Assembly: GCF_009827455.1 (NCBI RefSeq)
Contig: NZ_WTYZ01000001.1
Coordinates: 620,001-684,000 of the forward strand
DNA from: Pontixanthobacter aestiaquae
GTDB taxonomy: Bacteria; Pseudomonadota; Alphaproteobacteria; Sphingomonadales; Sphingomonadaceae
Length of the DNA stretch: 64,000 bases
Reading direction: 5' to 3'
Under the pieces are notes generated by a model that saw only the letters and a program-made list of their open reading frames with translations, made no database searches and was not told where the DNA came from. Position 1 is the first letter of the stretch. Each line of letters begins with the position of its first letter. A program made the position numbers and the translations under genes. Below are positions 8,022 through 16,592 of this stretch, one piece after another.

Positions 8022-9467
8022 TTATAGCGGCAACCTGATCTCTGCACGCAATCCGCCGCTTTCGCGATTTTGCAGCATCAACTCTCCGCCATGCTGTTCG
8101 GCGATAGCGCGGGCGAGCGTCAGGCCCAGACCTGCACCGCCGGTCTCGCGATTGCGCGAGGCTTCGCCGCGGGTGAAGGGTTCGAGCATGTTGGCGATCT
8201 GTGTTTCGGGGATGCCCGGGCCGCTATCCTCTACGCGCAGGATGATGGTGCGATCCTCTTGCAGCATGGAGATATGCGCGGTGCCTGCATAACGCAGCGC
8301 GTTGCTGATCAGATTGCGCAGCGCACGGCGCAGCCAGGTCACGTAAATAGCTTGGGTGAGGCGCGGCATATCGCCGAGCGACGCGGCTTTGCCCATATCT
8401 TCGAATTCTTCGACAACCGAGCGGACCAAGGCCGACAATTCGGCTTTCTCCGGCGGCGCACTGGCGCGGCCGATCCGTGCGAGCGAGAGGATATCATCGA
8501 GCGAACGCGTAATATCCTCGATACTGGCGGCCATTTTGGCGCGCTCGGCCTCGTCTTCCACGCTTTCGATCCGCACGCGTAATGCGGCCAATGGTGTCTT
8601 GAGATCATGCCCGATCGCGCCCAGCATTACGTCTTTTTCGTCGAGCAGCGCCGCAATCCGGCTTTCCATCGCATTATGCGCTGTGATCAGGCTGCGAATA
8701 TCCTCAGGGCCTTGCGGTTCAATCGGCTCCAGATCGGATGTCCCGTTACCAAATGACTCGGTTTGGCGAGTCAGCTGTTTGAGTGGCTTGGTAATCCGGC
8801 GCAGCAGCAGGAAATGCAGGCCCACCAGCAGCACATAGATCAGCAATGTCTGGACCAGAATTGTGCCCATGGCGCCGCGCTGCGGTGGCGGTTTGACGAC
8901 ACGGGCGATTTTCCAGCCCTCTTCGCCATCAAGCCGCACGCCAGCGATGATCAGCTTGATGTTCTCATAGCCTGGCTGCGATATGCGGCGGAGCAGGCGC
9001 GGGCGCGAGCGGACGAAGCCATCGGTGCGCGCGAGCCGTTCCAGCACGACGGTTTCTGAAACCGCTACGCCCTCACGTTCCAATATGCTGGTGAGATCTG
9101 CTTCCAATGCAGGCTTGCGCTTCTCGCCGGAGAGCAGCGGTGAAGCCTCCGATTTCTCGATCCGCAATGCCCGGGGAAGTTGTTCCGGTCGGCCATCCTC
9201 AATCATGCGGCGCCGGCGATCCCCACGGCTCTCGCCGCCAGGTCTCCCGCGTTGTGCGCGATTCTCTGCACGGCCTTCGCCGTCTCTTCTCCAAACCCGG
9301 TCGCGTTCTGTTACGATCCGGAAAGCCGCAGCATTCAGCGCGACTTCTTCGCGCCTATTCTCGGCGGCACGCCACAGGAGTGCAGCAGAAATAGTCTGCG
9401 CCACGAGGAGCGCGGCAGCGACGGCCAACAGCATCTGGCCAAGCAGGCTTTTGGGCCAGAACCGCAT
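8022..9467 (-). CDS. Membrane sensor histidine kinase (EnvZ type)
   Basis: A 481-residue two-component sensor. It has TM1 (about 10-32), a periplasmic part (33-200), TM2 (about 201-222), HAMP (223-275), a HisKA box with GHDLKTPL and phospho-acceptor His287, and an HATPase_c domain with N-box NLISNALRYAG, G1 DSGPGIP and G2 GGAGLGLTLA. The periplasmic region is strikingly arginine-rich around residues 56-105. It starts 3 bases after the stop of the response regulator gene on the same strand, so the two form an operon. The stimulus is unknown. The secreted EF-hand protein encoded just upstream is a candidate partner or output. Confidence 0.92.
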   Translation of the reverse strand: MRFWPKSLLGQMLLAVAAALLVAQTISAALLWRAAENRREEVALNAAAFRIVTERDRVWRRDGEGRAENRAQRGRPGGESRGDRRRRMIEDGRPEQLPRALRIEKSEASPLLSGEKRKPALEADLTSILEREGVAVSETVVLERLARTDGFVRSRPRLLRRISQPGYENIKLIIAGVRLDGEEGWKIARVVKPPPQRGAMGTILVQTLLIYVLLVGLHFLLLRRITKPLKQLTRQTESFGNGTSDLEPIEPQGPEDIRSLITAHNAMESRIAALLDEKDVMLGAIGHDLKTPLAALRVRIESVEDEAERAKMAASIEDITRSLDDILSLARIGRASAPPEKAELSALVRSVVEEFEDMGKAASLGDMPRLTQAIYVTWLRRALRNLISNALRYAGTAHISMLQEDRTIILRVEDSGPGIPETQIANMLEPFTRGEASRNRETGGAGLGLTLARAIAEQHGGELMLQNRESGGLRAEIRLPL

Positions 9468-9470
9468 CGA

Positions 9471-10205
9471 TCAGTCTCGCTTCGCGGCTATACGGCGGAC
9501 ATCTGCAGCGAGTCTGTAACCCCCGCCACGCACAGTCTGGATCAGTTCGGGATTGCGGCTGTCTTGTTCTATTTTGCGGCGCAAACGGCTGACTTGATTG
9601 TCGACTGCGCGATCAAATAGATGCGCTTCACGTCCTTGCACCATGTCGAGCAAGCGGTCACGGTCGAGAACCTGACGCGGATGATCAAGGAAAGCGCGCA
9701 GCAGGCGGAATTCAGCGGTTGAGATGGAGATCAACGCATCTTCTGGATCAATTAGCCTGCGCTTAAGAGGGTCGAGCCGCCAGCCTTCGAATTCATACAT
9801 TGCATCCATTTCCGGTTCCACGCTTTGCCGACCGGCGCGGCGTAAGACAGAGCGAATGCGGGCGACCAATTCGCGGGGCTCGAACGGTTTGACGACATAG
9901 TCATCCGCGCCAATTTCGAGGCCGATAATGCGGTCGGTTGGCTCGCCTTGGGCGGTCAGTAGGATCACCGGCAATTCGCGCGCTTCGATCAGGTGCCGGC
10001 ATAGCGACAATCCGTCTTCGCCCGGCATCATGATGTCGAGCAGAACCAGATCGGGTGTGAAATCGAGTAAGGTGCTGCGCGCTGCCGCGGCGCTCTCCGC
10101 CTCACGCACTTCGAACCCTTGGCGAGTGAGGTACTCGGCAACCGGTTCGCGCAGACTGGCTTCGTCATCGACGACCAATAATTGAGTAGGCGCGGTTTCA
10201 GTCAT
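9471..10205 (-). CDS. OmpR/PhoB-family response regulator
   Basis: A 244-residue regulator. The receiver domain has the acidic pair DD (13-14), phospho-acceptor Asp57 (LVLLDIMMPGEDG) and Lys106 (VVKPFEPREL). A winged-helix trans_reg_C domain follows, ending in the characteristic VSRLRRKIE and IQTVRGGGYRL. It is expected to bind tandem direct repeats with about 10-11-bp phasing. Such repeats (10-bp spacing) occur upstream of the neighbouring EF-hand gene. It is cotranscribed with the kinase downstream (3-base gap). ATG 10205 gives the usual short N-terminus before the receiver fold. Confidence 0.94.
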   Translation of the reverse strand: MTETAPTQLLVVDDEASLREPVAEYLTRQGFEVREAESAAAARSTLLDFTPDLVLLDIMMPGEDGLSLCRHLIEARELPVILLTAQGEPTDRIIGLEIGADDYVVKPFEPRELVARIRSVLRRAGRQSVEPEMDAMYEFEGWRLDPLKRRLIDPEDALISISTAEFRLLRAFLDHPRQVLDRDRLLDMVQGREAHLFDRAVDNQVSRLRRKIEQDSRNPELIQTVRGGGYRLAADVRRIAAKRD

Positions 10206-10279
10206 AATGCTGATACCGCGCCCAATTGGCCAAGGGGCTGCTTTTCATTTTGGCGTTCAAACGCCATCGCCATCAGACC

Positions 10280-11014
10280 TTAATTCGTCTGTTGGCGCTG
10301 ACCGCGCCGTTCGCCACGTGCGCCGCCACGTTCACCGCGTTCAGCCCGCATTGCTTGCCGGGCGGTCTCGCGTTCCTCTTGCGAGATCGCGCCGTCGTTG
10401 TTCGCATCGGCCTTGGCAAAGCGTTCTGCCATGGCTGCGTCGAATTCGGTGCGACTTACTGCGTTGTCGCCATTGGTGTCGGCTTGCTTGAGCATCGTCA
10501 TTGCGCGTCCACCGCGTTTCATATTGCCGCCGCCACGCTTGCCGCGCCGTTCCATCCGCTCTCCGCCACGCTCGGCGCGTTTGGCTTGGCGGGCTTCGCG
10601 TGCCGCATCCATTTCGGCTAGCGAGACACCGCCGCTATTGTTGGCGTCGAGTTTGGCAAAGCGCTCTGCGCCGCGATTTGTACGTTTTTCAGCGCGTTCG
10701 GTCTGGCGTGCTTCGCGTGCTGCGGTCATTTCCGCTTGCGTCAGTTCGCCGTCGCCATCGGTATCGGCTTTCGCAAAACGTTCTGCGCGCTTGGCCGTGC
10801 GGTCATCAGTGTTAATCACACCGTCGCCATTCGCGTCCATCCGCTCGAACATCTTTGCTGCGTGGGCATTATGTTCGGCTTCGGTGATGATTTTGTCGCC
10901 ATCTGCATCGGGACCGTGGCCCCCTTTGTGATGCGCAGCAAAAGCAGTGCCGCCTCCCAGCGCTAGCGCTGCAGCTGATAGACCTAATGTAATTTTTGTG
11001 TTCAGTTTGGGCAT
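10280..11014 (-). CDS. Secreted EF-hand protein with about six calcium-binding loops
   Basis: A 244-residue exported protein. The signal peptide is MPKLNTKITLGLSAAALALG onward, cleaved near GTAFA-AHH. The mature protein has six EF-hand-like loops starting DADGDKIIT, DANGDGVIN, DTDGDGELT, DANNSGGVS, DTNGDNAVS and DANNDGAIS. They are separated by arginine/lysine/glutamate-rich helices (for example EARQAKRAERGG), and the C-terminus is Arg/Gly-rich. ATG 11014 is the only start giving a signal peptide; a longer frame to 11188 crosses the promoter. It probably binds Ca2+ in the periplasm. It lies 74 bases upstream of the response regulator on the same strand, and a repeat-bearing promoter lies upstream. 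Confidence 0.88.
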   Translation of the reverse strand: MPKLNTKITLGLSAAALALGGGTAFAAHHKGGHGPDADGDKIITEAEHNAHAAKMFERMDANGDGVINTDDRTAKRAERFAKADTDGDGELTQAEMTAAREARQTERAEKRTNRGAERFAKLDANNSGGVSLAEMDAAREARQAKRAERGGERMERRGKRGGGNMKRGGRAMTMLKQADTNGDNAVSRTEFDAAMAERFAKADANNDGAISQEERETARQAMRAERGERGGARGERRGQRQQTN

Positions 11015-11118
11015 TTCATATTCTCCAATCAGTTTTGATTGAGCTGCGACGACACCCAGTTTGGGAGGGGGAAGACTGAATAGCATCGCCGCAACTCGTG
11101 ATACCCTTCTAGAGCCTG

Positions 11119-11170
11119 ATTGTCGCAGCATTATCCCAATACAAACATGAATTGTCGCAGATTGTCGCAG
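11119..11170 (-). promoter_or_regulatory. Predicted promoter with three direct repeats upstream of the EF-hand gene
   Basis: On the minus strand three perfect copies of CTGCGACAAT occur: two in tandem (11170-11161 and 11160-11151) and one 22 bases further on (11128-11119). The second copy supplies a -35-like GCGACA (11158-11153). Exactly 17 bases later lies a -10-like GATAAT (11135-11130). This places two repeats at and just upstream of -35, where an OmpR-family activator would bind, and one near the start site. The start codon is about 105 bases downstream. Binding by the adjacent regulator is inference. Confidence 0.6.
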
Positions 11171-11215
11171 GTTTGAAACCGCGTTCATCTACGCGAAATC
11201 GCCTGCAGACTGCTC

Positions 11216-11389
11216 TTATCGCTGGCGGTGCTCGGTCCCTTCACCGGCTGTGATGAACACCGCTTCGCCATCGCTCGCGACTTTCGCCCCCGTAATCGGC
11301 GTACCGGTGAACGGGGGCTGGGCCTCTGCAGAGGCCCCAAGATGCAGATAGATCTTATTCTCGTTCAGCCCCTCGGGGACTTCAGGAAG
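11216..11389 (-). pseudogene. Open coding-like frame without a start codon (possible gene remnant)
   Basis: Immediately after the VOC gene stop, a second minus-strand frame stays open for 58 codons and reads like protein (LPEVPEGLNENKIYLHLGAS then PPFTGTPITGAKVASDGEAV). It ends at TAA 11216. It has no ATG, GTG or TTG at a plausible position, and a TGA closes it upstream at 11390. It may be the tail of a decayed gene or a small gene using a non-standard start. I do not recognise the family. Confidence 0.35.
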
Positions 11390-11756
11390 TCATCGTAAAC
11401 ACATTTAGCTTATTGCCGTCCGGATCGCGGAAGTAACCTGCATAGAACCCGTCATCGCCGCGTGGGCCGGGTGCGCCTTCGTCGGCGCCACCATTGGCGA
11501 GCGCTATGTCATACACTGCTTGAACCTTGTCCGTGCTGTCGACTTGCAGTGCAACCATGGTGCCATTACCGACAGTCGCAGGCTGCTCATCGAAAGGCTT
11601 GGTCGCGGCGATTCCGGGCGCTCCGCCCATTTTGCCCCACGCGATAAAGGTGTCGAATTCCATCATCCGCCCGACACCCATTTCCTTAGCGATAGCGTCG
11701 TAGAAATTCGCCGCCCTCGCGAGATCATTGGTTCCCAGCGTTACATATCCAAGCAT
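11382..11756 (-). CDS. VOC (glyoxalase/bleomycin-resistance) family protein
   Basis: A 124-residue single-domain member of the vicinal-oxygen-chelate superfamily. It starts MLGYVTLGTNDLARAANFYD, the typical first beta-alpha motif, and ends with the FRDPDGNKLNVF motif, whose position normally carries the last metal ligand or fold signature. The substrate cannot be told from sequence. ATG 11756 fits the family start. The gene stands alone, between the EF-hand operon and the aminopeptidase. Confidence 0.85.
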   Translation of the reverse strand: MLGYVTLGTNDLARAANFYDAIAKEMGVGRMMEFDTFIAWGKMGGAPGIAATKPFDEQPATVGNGTMVALQVDSTDKVQAVYDIALANGGADEGAPGPRGDDGFYAGYFRDPDGNKLNVFTMTS

Positions 11757-11838
11757 CGTGTTCCTCCATTTGCGACTCGTAATGGCAGAACATTAGTAGA
11801 ACATACACTGAGTCACAAGAGGTCTGAGAGGGAGCCGG

Positions 11839-13656
11839 TCAGATAGGCTTGCAGGCATCCTCCAGCCACGCCAGCACATCGCCTTCCAATTGCGGTGCAA
11901 GGATTTCGCGCGTGGTCGCGTGATAGTCATTCCACCACTGTTTTTCTTCTGTCGTCAGGAGCGACATGTCGAGCATATTGCGCGCCATTGGAACCCAGGT
12001 CAGGTTTTCAAAGCCAAGATAAATGCCTTCCATGCCGTCGATCTCCTGCTCTTTAACGAGCACCAAATTCTCGATCCGGATGCCGAATTCGCCTGCTTTG
12101 TAATAGCCGGGTTCGTTCGAGAGGATCATGCCAGCGAACAATTCCTGCGAGGTTCCCGGTTGACCACCCGAAGGTTTGGCAATCCGCTGCGGGCCTTCAT
12201 GCACGGCGAGGAAGCTGCCCACACCGTGTCCGGTACCGTGGGCATAATCGACGCCCGCTTCCCAGAGATATTGCCGTGCAAGTGCATCCAATTGACCGCC
12301 ATTTGTGCCTTGGGGAAAAATCACGCGGGCAATCTGGATATGGCCTTTGAGAACCCGTGTGTACCTGTCACGCACTTCGGCATTCGGCTCGGCGTTCTCA
12401 CCGTCGCCGGCGATCCATACGGTACGCGTGATATCGGTCGTCCCGTCGAGATATTGCCCGCCGGAATCGCACAGGAACACGCTGCCCGGTTCGATATCGC
12501 GATTGCTGTCTTCATCAACGCGGTAATGACACAAAGCGCCATTGGGGCCGGATGCAGAAATTGTATCGAAACTCTGGTCTTTGAGAACGCCGGTTTCGTC
12601 ACGGAACTCGCGGAGCTTTGCGACCGCGCTAAGTTCGGTTTGGCCGCCCTTGGATGGTGCGTGCGAGAGCCAGTGGAGGAACTTCGTTACCGCCGCGCCA
12701 TCGCGCGCTTGTGCATCGCGGTGTCCCTGCTGTTCGACGGAATTCTTGATCGCTTTGGGCATGATCGCCGGATCGCGCATAGCAACCGTTGTCGCGCCGC
12801 CTTCTTCCAGCGCTTGATAGATCGCCGCAACACCGAAGTCGGGATCAACCGCCACGGTCTTACCCGCCATATTTTTGAGACCGCTGGTAAATTCTGCGCG
12901 ATCACGGATCGTAACCGCATTGCCAAGATGCTGTTCCAGTTCGGGCGTGACTTTCTCGGGCGCGATAAACAGCTCGGCGGTTCCGTCCGAATGCGCGATC
13001 AGATAGGATAGCGCGACGGGTGTGCGATCGACATCCGCGCCGCGAATATTGAGCAGCCACGCGACTGAATCGAGCGCAGAGATCACTGCCGAATCAAGCT
13101 CTTCGGCCTTCAGCCAATCGGCGATCTCCGCGCGCTTTTCGGCGGAGGATTTACCGGCAAATTCTTCAGGATGAACTGTAGCAGGCTCAGGGGACGGCGC
13201 AGGCTGATCGTCCCACACGGCGTCAATCGGATTGCCATCGGTGGCGACCAGCTCGACGCCCTTCTTCCCGAGTGCAGCCAACAGGGCGCTGGCCCAACCA
13301 CGCGAATGCAGCCACGCATCATAGCCGATCCGCATGCCTTGCTCGCAATTGGCGATCAGCCATTTGGCGTGGTCGGTTTCCAGCGTCGATTGATACTCGT
13401 ACAGATTGCCATCAACCTGATCGCGCACCTGAATGGTGTAACGCCCGTCAACAAACATCGCGGCCTTATGCTGCAGCACAATCGCGCTGCCCGCTGACCC
13501 CCCGAAGCCCGTCAGCCAGCCAATCCGTTGTGCATAGGACCCGACATATTCGGACATATGTTCGTCAGAAATGGGCACAATAAAGCCGTCCAACTCGCGG
13601 CGCTTCAGTTCCTCGCGCAGGGCGGAGAGGCGGGCTTCATGGGTTTGCATCAACAT
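11839..13656 (-). CDS. Xaa-Pro aminopeptidase (aminopeptidase P, M24B)
   Basis: A 605-residue cytosolic metallopeptidase that removes an N-terminal residue before proline. It has two creatinase-type N-terminal domains (DGFIVPISDEHMSEY onward) and a C-terminal pita-bread domain. Metal ligands are visible in CDSGGQYLDGTTDITRT (two Asp), HGTGHGVG (His), SNEPGY (Glu) and GIRIENL (Glu). This is the large three-domain form typical of eukaryotes and alphaproteobacteria. I chose ATG 13656 because AGGA lies 8 bases upstream; the frame from 13677 has no ribosome site. It is divergent from the S9 peptidase gene. Confidence 0.93.
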   Translation of the reverse strand: MLMQTHEARLSALREELKRRELDGFIVPISDEHMSEYVGSYAQRIGWLTGFGGSAGSAIVLQHKAAMFVDGRYTIQVRDQVDGNLYEYQSTLETDHAKWLIANCEQGMRIGYDAWLHSRGWASALLAALGKKGVELVATDGNPIDAVWDDQPAPSPEPATVHPEEFAGKSSAEKRAEIADWLKAEELDSAVISALDSVAWLLNIRGADVDRTPVALSYLIAHSDGTAELFIAPEKVTPELEQHLGNAVTIRDRAEFTSGLKNMAGKTVAVDPDFGVAAIYQALEEGGATTVAMRDPAIMPKAIKNSVEQQGHRDAQARDGAAVTKFLHWLSHAPSKGGQTELSAVAKLREFRDETGVLKDQSFDTISASGPNGALCHYRVDEDSNRDIEPGSVFLCDSGGQYLDGTTDITRTVWIAGDGENAEPNAEVRDRYTRVLKGHIQIARVIFPQGTNGGQLDALARQYLWEAGVDYAHGTGHGVGSFLAVHEGPQRIAKPSGGQPGTSQELFAGMILSNEPGYYKAGEFGIRIENLVLVKEQEIDGMEGIYLGFENLTWVPMARNMLDMSLLTTEEKQWWNDYHATTREILAPQLEGDVLAWLEDACKPI

Positions 13657-13763
13657 ATAAACGGTCCTGAATTGCAATCATTGCTTGTCGCGCTACGTCA
13701 GTCGACATAGTTTCACCTGAACCCATTACCAGATGCATCACCATTTCAACAGGGACATCCGCC

Positions 13764-15950
13764 ATGAAGTTTGCGCAGAAATTGATATCGAGCACCGCCA
13801 TTTCACTCGCCGCAGTGGTATTGGCCGCTCCAGTTCTGGCGCAGGATGCCGCTCCGAAAGAGGAAACCAGTTTGACCAAGCCCAAATTGACTGCTCCGCC
13901 CGTTGCTGAAAAGCGCGAGCACACATTTACCCATCACGGCATCACTATCTCGGATCCGTATCACTGGCTGAAGGATCAATCCTATCCCACGATCGATGAT
14001 GAGGACGTGCTCGATTACGTGAAGGCAGAGAATGCCTGGTTCGAACAGCAGATGGAGCCGCGCAAGGAGCTGGTGGATACGCTGTTTGAAGAGCTCAAAG
14101 GCCGCGTGAAAGAGGACGATTCCTCGGTTCCGCAAAAGGATGGTGATTGGGTTTACTGGACCGAATTCGAAGAGGGCAAAGAATACCGCCTATGGTACCG
14201 CAAGCCTGCGGCGGGTGGTGACAAAGAGCTGCTGCTCAACGAAAACGAACTGGCCGACGGGAAAGACTATTTCCGTCTTGGGGCATTTTCCATCAGCGAT
14301 AGCGGGCAGTTCCTTGCCTATTCTTTCGATGATAACGGGTCCGAGCGGTACCTCGCCAAAATCAAGAATATCGAAACGGGCGAATTGCTGAGTGACGCGA
14401 TTCCCGAGACACTCTCGGGCCTGACTTGGGTCGCAAATGACACAATGATCGCTTACGGAAAGGCCAATGACAAATGGCGCGTCGATAATGTCCGCCTTCA
14501 CAAAATTGGCACTGACGTTGCTGATGATGTCGAGATTTTCCGCGAGAAGGACGAAGGTTTCCGTGTTGGTGCGGGCCTGTCTGCGCAAGAAGACTGGTTG
14601 ATCATCGCCACTGGCGACAATGAAACAAGCGAAGTGCGTTTGGTCCGGACCGATGATCCGACCGGCGAACAAATATTGGTCAAGCCGCGTGAGAAAGGCG
14701 TCGAGTACAGCGTCGATGTGCGTGACGGCACGATCTATATCCATACCAACGACGATCATGTGAACTTCCGCTTGGCTACTGCATCAATCGAAGCGCCGGG
14801 AGAATGGACTACGCAGATTGCGGGATCGGATGAATTCTATCTGACCGATTTCGATCTGTTCAAGGATTTCTACGTGACCGAAGGGCGTTTGAGCGGCCTC
14901 GATCAAGTGCAAGTGCGTTCGTATGATGACGCTTCCCAGATCACGCCGGTGGCATTTCCTGAAGCAAGCTATTCGGCAGGCCTTTCCAACAATCCCGAAT
15001 ATGATGTGAGCAAGCTGCGGCTTACCTATGAAAGTATGGTCACGCCTGACTCTGTCTATGACTATCATCTTGCGGATGCGAAGCTGGAGTTGCTCAAGCA
15101 GCAGGAAATCCCGAGCGGTTATGACGCCTCGCTCTATACGACGGTGCGCGAATACGTGACCGCGCGCGACGGTACGAAAGTTCCGGTCAGCGTGGTGATG
15201 CGCAAGGATCGCGGAATGGCCACAGATGGGGAGGCCGCACCGCTGCATCTCTACGCCTACGGTGCCTATGGCTATGCGGTGCCTCCGGGCTTCTCGTCTT
15301 CACGCCTCAGCCTGCTCGATCGAGGGGTTGCTTACGCCATCGCACATATTCGCGGCGGTGATGATCTGGGCCGCAATTGGTATCTTCAAGGCAAGATGAA
15401 CGAGCGGTGGAACACCTATACTGATTTTGTCGACGTGGCGAAGGGCCTGGCCGCCAAGGGCTATACCCGCGAAGGCGAGATCAGCGCGTCGGGCGGTTCG
15501 GCTGGCGGCGAGCTGATGGGCGTAGTGGTCAACACCGATCCGAAGCTTTGGAAAGCCGTGGTGGCGGATGTGCCGTTTGTCGATGTGCTGAATACGATGC
15601 TCGATACCAGCCTGCCGTTAACTCCGGGCGAGTGGCCTGAATGGGGCAACCCAATCGAAAGCAAGCGGTCCTTCGCTTACATCCTCAGCTACAGTCCTTA
15701 CGATCAGGTGGTGGCGCAGGAATACCCGCCGATGCTGGTCACGGCTGGCCTCAACGATCCGCGCGTTACCTATTGGGAGCCGGCCAAATGGGTCGCCAAA
15801 TTGCGCGACACCAAGACGGACGATAATGAGCTGCTGCTCAAGACGAATATGGGCGCTGGCCATGGCGGAAAATCGGGCCGGTTCACATCGCTGTACGAAG
15901 CGGCGGAGGAATTTGCTTTCATTCTGAGTCATCACGGGATTGATGAGTGA
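13764..15950 (+). CDS. Secreted prolyl-oligopeptidase-family (S9A) peptidase, oligopeptidase B-like
   Basis: A 728-residue serine peptidase with a signal peptide (MKFAQKLISSTAISLAAVVL onward, cleaved after VLAQ). An N-terminal beta-propeller restricts access, and a C-terminal alpha/beta hydrolase domain holds Ser579 in GGSAGG, Asp665 in GLNDPRV and His700 in GAGHGG. The GGSAGG box and the preceding IRGGDDLGRNWY tract resemble oligopeptidase B more than classical prolyl oligopeptidase, which suggests cleavage of peptides after basic residues. That is inference. It is likely periplasmic. The next small gene overlaps its stop by 4 bases. Confidence 0.92.
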   Translation: MKFAQKLISSTAISLAAVVLAAPVLAQDAAPKEETSLTKPKLTAPPVAEKREHTFTHHGITISDPYHWLKDQSYPTIDDEDVLDYVKAENAWFEQQMEPRKELVDTLFEELKGRVKEDDSSVPQKDGDWVYWTEFEEGKEYRLWYRKPAAGGDKELLLNENELADGKDYFRLGAFSISDSGQFLAYSFDDNGSERYLAKIKNIETGELLSDAIPETLSGLTWVANDTMIAYGKANDKWRVDNVRLHKIGTDVADDVEIFREKDEGFRVGAGLSAQEDWLIIATGDNETSEVRLVRTDDPTGEQILVKPREKGVEYSVDVRDGTIYIHTNDDHVNFRLATASIEAPGEWTTQIAGSDEFYLTDFDLFKDFYVTEGRLSGLDQVQVRSYDDASQITPVAFPEASYSAGLSNNPEYDVSKLRLTYESMVTPDSVYDYHLADAKLELLKQQEIPSGYDASLYTTVREYVTARDGTKVPVSVVMRKDRGMATDGEAAPLHLYAYGAYGYAVPPGFSSSRLSLLDRGVAYAIAHIRGGDDLGRNWYLQGKMNERWNTYTDFVDVAKGLAAKGYTREGEISASGGSAGGELMGVVVNTDPKLWKAVVADVPFVDVLNTMLDTSLPLTPGEWPEWGNPIESKRSFAYILSYSPYDQVVAQEYPPMLVTAGLNDPRVTYWEPAKWVAKLRDTKTDDNELLLKTNMGAGHGGKSGRFTSLYEAAEEFAFILSHHGIDE

Positions 15951-16186
15951 AGAAAGCTTGGGGCCGGCTGTATGGAATCGCGACATCGGTGGCGGTGCTC
16001 TGCGCTTTGCCAATCGCGTTGCTTGCCCCATTTTCGAATGACCTACGATTTATCGGACTTTTTACGCCGCTATCCGTGGTCGGTGCCATATGCTGGTGTT
16101 GGAGCGGTTTGATTCGATGGAACAACTGGTTGCTGGTCCTGCTTCCAATTTACGTTGTTCCATTTATTCCATGGCATCAGTTATGA
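15947..16186 (+). CDS. Small membrane protein, hypothetical
   Basis: A 79-residue protein starting with GTG at 15947, which overlaps the peptidase stop (GTGA). It has two to three hydrophobic segments (about 10-27, 35-53, 58-75) rich in Trp. There is no recognised family. Coupling at both ends (the next gene overlaps by ATGA at 16183) supports it as a real gene in an operon of peptidase, this protein and the thioesterase. Confidence 0.6.
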   Translation: MKKAWGRLYGIATSVAVLCALPIALLAPFSNDLRFIGLFTPLSVVGAICWCWSGLIRWNNWLLVLLPIYVVPFIPWHQL

Positions 16187-16587
16187 GCGGCCCTTTCCAG
16201 AAAACTTTCACCGGGGGCCCCGAGCACATCGATGTGATGGGTCACGTTAATAATGCGGTGTGGGTCCAGTGGGTGCAGGATATGGCGACGGCGCATTGGG
16301 AGGCTGTGGCCGATCCCGCGCATGCAGCCGAGTTCATCTGGCTCGTGATCCGGCACGAAATCGATTATCGCGGCAACATTGCCCAGGGCGAAAGCGTGAC
16401 CGGCGAGACGTGGATTCCGGGACCCGCCAAAGGGGCGCAATCAGGGCGCCGGGTTGATTTCCGCAACGCCGAGGGCAAGATCATCGTATCCGCCCTGACC
16501 AATTGGGCGATGCTCCACCGCGAAACGCAGCGCCTCGCCCGAATCCGGCCCGAAGTGATCGCACCGTTTCTTCTCGAACAAGAGTGA
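16183..16587 (+). CDS. Acyl-CoA thioesterase, hotdog fold (4HBT-like)
   Basis: A 134-residue hotdog thioesterase. The N-terminal motif DVMGHVNNAVWVQW matches the 4-hydroxybenzoyl-CoA thioesterase type (D-x-x-G-H-V-N-N), followed by the typical IRHEIDYRGNIAQGE strand and WIPGPAKG turn. It probably hydrolyses an acyl-CoA; the substrate is unknown. ATG 16183 overlaps the stop of the small membrane protein, and the longer frame from 16090 would run through that gene. It is followed 5 bases later by the OYE-like oxidoreductase. Confidence 0.88.
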   Translation: MSGPFQKTFTGGPEHIDVMGHVNNAVWVQWVQDMATAHWEAVADPAHAAEFIWLVIRHEIDYRGNIAQGESVTGETWIPGPAKGAQSGRRVDFRNAEGKIIVSALTNWAMLHRETQRLARIRPEVIAPFLLEQE

Positions 16588-16592
16588 ATCTG

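Noticed and set aside
10225..10275. TGGCGT/ACGCCA hairpin between the EF-hand gene and the response regulator gene
   Set aside because: Small stem without a T-run on the minus strand; it does not clearly separate the two genes into different transcripts.
11890..13011. Long plus-strand open frame opposite the aminopeptidase P gene
   Set aside because: It is the mirror of a GC-rich real gene; its translation has no family features while the minus strand has all M24B metal ligands.
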